Shown piece after piece: positions 61,957 through 64,000 of a DNA stretch of 64,000 nt. The translations under genes and the position numbers were made by a program. Below the pieces are notes generated by a model, which saw nothing but the letters and a program-made list of their open reading frames with translations, had not been told where the DNA came from and ran no database searches. Each line of letters opens with the position of its first letter. Position 1 is the first letter of the stretch. Source of the DNA: JBBDJB01 sp040880125 (GTDB lineage Bacteria; Planctomycetota; Planctomycetia; Pirellulales; JBBDJB01); assembly GCA_040880125.1 (NCBI GenBank), contig JBBDJB010000013.1, positions 62,001 through 126,000 on the forward strand, written 5' to 3'.

Positions 61957-62097
61957 TCCAAAGGTAAACGGCCGATCGAATGAGCGTTTCTCCATCGCGC
62001 CGCCATGGATGGCGGCCGACCAGGCCGATGCAATTGTTCTTTAGAGTTTGGTACGCACTGTTTGTCTCCCCTGATTCCCTATTGCTGGAGTTGTCTA

Positions 62098-63075
62098 ATG
62101 AAAGCGAACCCCATTGCGATGTTAGCAGCCGCGATTGTCGGCTTGTGCTGGTGCACGTCGGTGGCATCAGCGGAAACCCTTTCTACATTCGAGCCGGCGG
62201 GCTTCGTGCCCGGCGAGACGGTTCATAACCACCAGGAAGATGGGACGGAGGCGGTGCCCCCGATCTCCAATATCAACCTGTCACCCAAGGCGTGGTTCAT
62301 TCCCAATGCATCGTCCGGCGCCGATGAAGAGATCGTGGACCTGAGCGGCAGTGCGAATCCCGCGGACGTTGCGCACGGAAAGGTCTGGCGGCTGTCCCAG
62401 GGCGGCGAGTTGGGGACACTCGGCGGAGCGCCGCAGTCGCCCCACATGGACTTCGTCGCCGGGGAGACCGGCGCGCTAAACGATGCTGGACGTGGCAGCG
62501 TCACCACCAACGTTTTCCACGGAAGCTTCGACTTCCGCTCCGCCACGGGAGCACCCCAGGACGACCTGGCCATCAGCGTGACGGGCGCCTCGTTCGATCA
62601 GCGGCACGCGTTCGTCCGCATCCTCGACGACGGCGTTAACGGCTTTGACCTGACGTTCTTCGACACCGTCGGCAACAGCTTCAACAGTGAAACCTTCGAC
62701 CTCGACCTGTCGTACGACGACTGGCATACGATCAACATTGAAACCACCTTCAACGACGGCCTCGCTTCGGGAGCATTCGGTGGCAATGACGCCGTGGGCA
62801 ACGATCTCGTCCGCATCTTCGTCAACGACATGCTTATTCATACCGGCACGTCCTGGGAGAGCTTCTACGCGTCCGCGCAGGATCATGCTGAGAGCATCGA
62901 CACGCTGCAATTCTCAGGAGCGCAACTCCCCGGGCAGCAGGGCGGCGGCCTGTACTTCGACAACGTGTCGGTCACCAATGTTCCGGTGCCCGAGCCATCG
63001 ACCATCGCGCTGGCAGGCCTGGGCCTGGTAAGTCTGGGTTTCTTGGCATGGCGGCGGCGCAGCCAGCGGGCGTGA
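62098..63075 (+). CDS. PEP-CTERM secreted protein
   Basis: About 325 residues from the ATG at 62098 (GGAG 7 nt upstream). The signal peptide is AMLAAAIVGLCWCTSVASAE. The mature beta-sandwich-like domain (LSKGKVWRLSQGGELG-type region, DVAHGKVWRLSQGGELGTLG; VRIFVNDMLIHTGTSWESFY) resembles a lectin or laminin-G-like fold. The C-terminus VPEPSTIALAGLGLVSLGFL then AWRRRSQRA is a PEP-CTERM sorting signal, recognised by an exosortase at the inner membrane. It is probably an exopolysaccharide-linked surface protein. The next gene has the same signal and follows at 138 bp. Confidence 0.92.
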   Translation: MKANPIAMLAAAIVGLCWCTSVASAETLSTFEPAGFVPGETVHNHQEDGTEAVPPISNINLSPKAWFIPNASSGADEEIVDLSGSANPADVAHGKVWRLSQGGELGTLGGAPQSPHMDFVAGETGALNDAGRGSVTTNVFHGSFDFRSATGAPQDDLAISVTGASFDQRHAFVRILDDGVNGFDLTFFDTVGNSFNSETFDLDLSYDDWHTINIETTFNDGLASGAFGGNDAVGNDLVRIFVNDMLIHTGTSWESFYASAQDHAESIDTLQFSGAQLPGQQGGGLYFDNVSVTNVPVPEPSTIALAGLGLVSLGFLAWRRRSQRA

Positions 63076-63213
63076 CCGCGCGGATGATTGCCTCGGTCGG
63101 CGGGCGTCGACCGAGGCCGGCCAAGGAAGGTCATCGACTTAACGACTACGGAAGCGATTTACTTCAATCTCGAAGGCCGCGGCAGGCCTCCCGTTCTAGA
63201 AAGGAAAAGTCTA

Positions 63214-63969
63214 ATGAAATGTACTGCCTTCACGGTTCTCTCCCTGTCCCTCCTACTGGCCTGGGCTACCACCGCCCGTGCCGAGACGCTCGATGTCTAC
63301 GACATAATCGACGGTGACATGATCGTCGGCGACGGGATTCCCATCGACAACTTCACACAAGACCACGAAGACCCCAACACTCAATCCGTTTCCGTGGCCT
63401 TGAAGGCCCGCGACCGCGACACCGGACAAGCCAACTTGGTGGTCGGCAACCGGTACTTCGTCGATCCGGGTTATTCCAGCTCCAGTGCCACCAGCCCGAA
63501 CTTCAGTTTCGACTTCCAGTTCGATCCCGGCACCGACGCCACCACTGACTTTTTCTTGCAATTGAGCGTCGACTTCGATCCCGCCTTCGGAGTGGCCGAC
63601 TTTGCCGTAATCGGCGACGTTATTAGTGGCGGTTGGGACGACTCCGACGGCTATTTCACCACCAACACCCCCAACACCTGGAACGACGAGAGCGTACCGT
63701 ATGTCGTCAGCAATTCCTTGCATCTGGACTTCGGCTTTTGGTCGTCAATAAACGCCAACGCCGCGAACTACGACGCCAATGCACCCGGCGAGTATGAACT
63801 GCGGCTGGAAGCCTTTGATGCTGCCGGTGGGAATCTGCTGGCCAGCACGACCGCCTATGCCCAAGTGGTGCCGGAACCGTCCAGCATCGCACTGGCCGGC
63901 ATGGGCCTCGCCAGCGTCGGGTTCTTCATGTGGCGTCGCCGCCGCCAAAAGCAGACAGCGGGCCTGTAA
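63214..63969 (+). CDS. PEP-CTERM secreted protein
   Basis: About 251 residues from the ATG at 63214 (GGAAAAG upstream). Signal peptide: VLSLSLLLAWATTARAE. The body is acidic and rich in Asp, Asn, Ser and Thr (TTDFFLQLSVDFDPAFGVAD), with a strand-like pattern but no known domain. The end VPEPSSIALAGMGLASVGFF followed by MWRRRRQK is a PEP-CTERM signal nearly identical to that of the preceding gene, so the two are likely exported by the same exosortase. No exosortase is in the window. The last 31 bp of the window hold nothing. Confidence 0.92.
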   Translation: MKCTAFTVLSLSLLLAWATTARAETLDVYDIIDGDMIVGDGIPIDNFTQDHEDPNTQSVSVALKARDRDTGQANLVVGNRYFVDPGYSSSSATSPNFSFDFQFDPGTDATTDFFLQLSVDFDPAFGVADFAVIGDVISGGWDDSDGYFTTNTPNTWNDESVPYVVSNSLHLDFGFWSSINANAANYDANAPGEYELRLEAFDAAGGNLLASTTAYAQVVPEPSSIALAGMGLASVGFFMWRRRRQKQTAGL

Positions 63970-64000
63970 CCGCATCGGCGGACTTCTTCCTGATCGTTTT

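Noticed and set aside
62049..62066. Sigma-54 promoter ahead of the first PEP-CTERM gene (TGGTACG...TTTGT)
   Set aside because: The -12 GC is absent, so it does not meet the GG-N10-GC rule.

Overview
The window is high-GC DNA from a planctomycete, most probably of the Pirellulales type (inference). The evidence is the protein families: paired DUF1592-group and DUF1552 genes, PVC-type CxxCH heme proteins, giant surface proteins whose N-termini carry the planctomycete LEPR-XLL-like signal, PEP-CTERM proteins, and an ECF sigma factor with a DGPF/YCII gene cluster. No rRNA, intact tRNA or CRISPR array was seen.

Layout. (1) 170-10360, minus strand: six genes in one direction, reading dabA, dabB, a second ND5/NuoM-like gene, a SulP anion transporter, a beta-carbonic-anhydrase-like gene and an OprO/OprP-type porin. 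They look like one inorganic-carbon uptake operon built on the DAB system. DabA keeps its full zinc and catalytic signature, while the carbonic-anhydrase-like protein has lost the Asp-Arg dyad. (2) About 10.9-16.5 kb: a graveyard of mobile DNA. It holds a CBS-domain fragment joined to a GpA-type phage terminase fragment, a cupin fragment joined to a small HTH gene, a 26-bp perfect palindrome, a frameshifted IS3 remnant, and the 3' part of a tRNA-Ser beside a truncated gene. An intact secreted esterase and a hypothetical secreted protein lie among them. (3) 16.7-21.8 kb, minus strand: an ECF42-like sigma factor followed by a DUF1579 protein, two VOC proteins and four DGPF/YCII proteins.

(4) 22.2-26.6 kb: a DUF1592-group cytochrome and a DUF1552 protein, a standard planctomycete pair. 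(5) 26.7-32.3 kb: a 1869-residue FG-GAP repeat surface protein. (6) 32.6-45.1 kb: an MDR oxidoreductase, a JmjC-type oxygenase, two large sugar-dehydrogenase/heme proteins, a glycerophosphodiester phosphodiesterase and a secreted S9-type hydrolase. (7) 45.5-49.4 kb: an aminotransferase, an LptF/LptG-family permease, a cyclophilin and a histidine-rich secreted protein. (8) 49.7-58.5 kb: a large secreted glycosidase-like protein and a 1788-residue surface protein. The latter contains a metallophosphoesterase-like domain in which the metal ligands examined are replaced, and it shares a C-terminal module with the FG-GAP protein. (9) 59.5-64 kb: a receiver-less sigma-54 activator, a stand-alone degenerate receiver bounded by inverted repeat ends, a small protein and two PEP-CTERM proteins.

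Small dispersed repeats recur between genes: a palindrome with a CACAGACA...TGTCTGTG core (four copies), a ~148-bp element with CAGCCTGTTGA termini (two copies plus one end), and a 185-bp element with 12-bp inverted ends. The strongest candidates for an undescribed system are the extended DAB operon with a dyad-less carbonic anhydrase and the apparently dead phosphoesterase domain in the 1788-residue protein.
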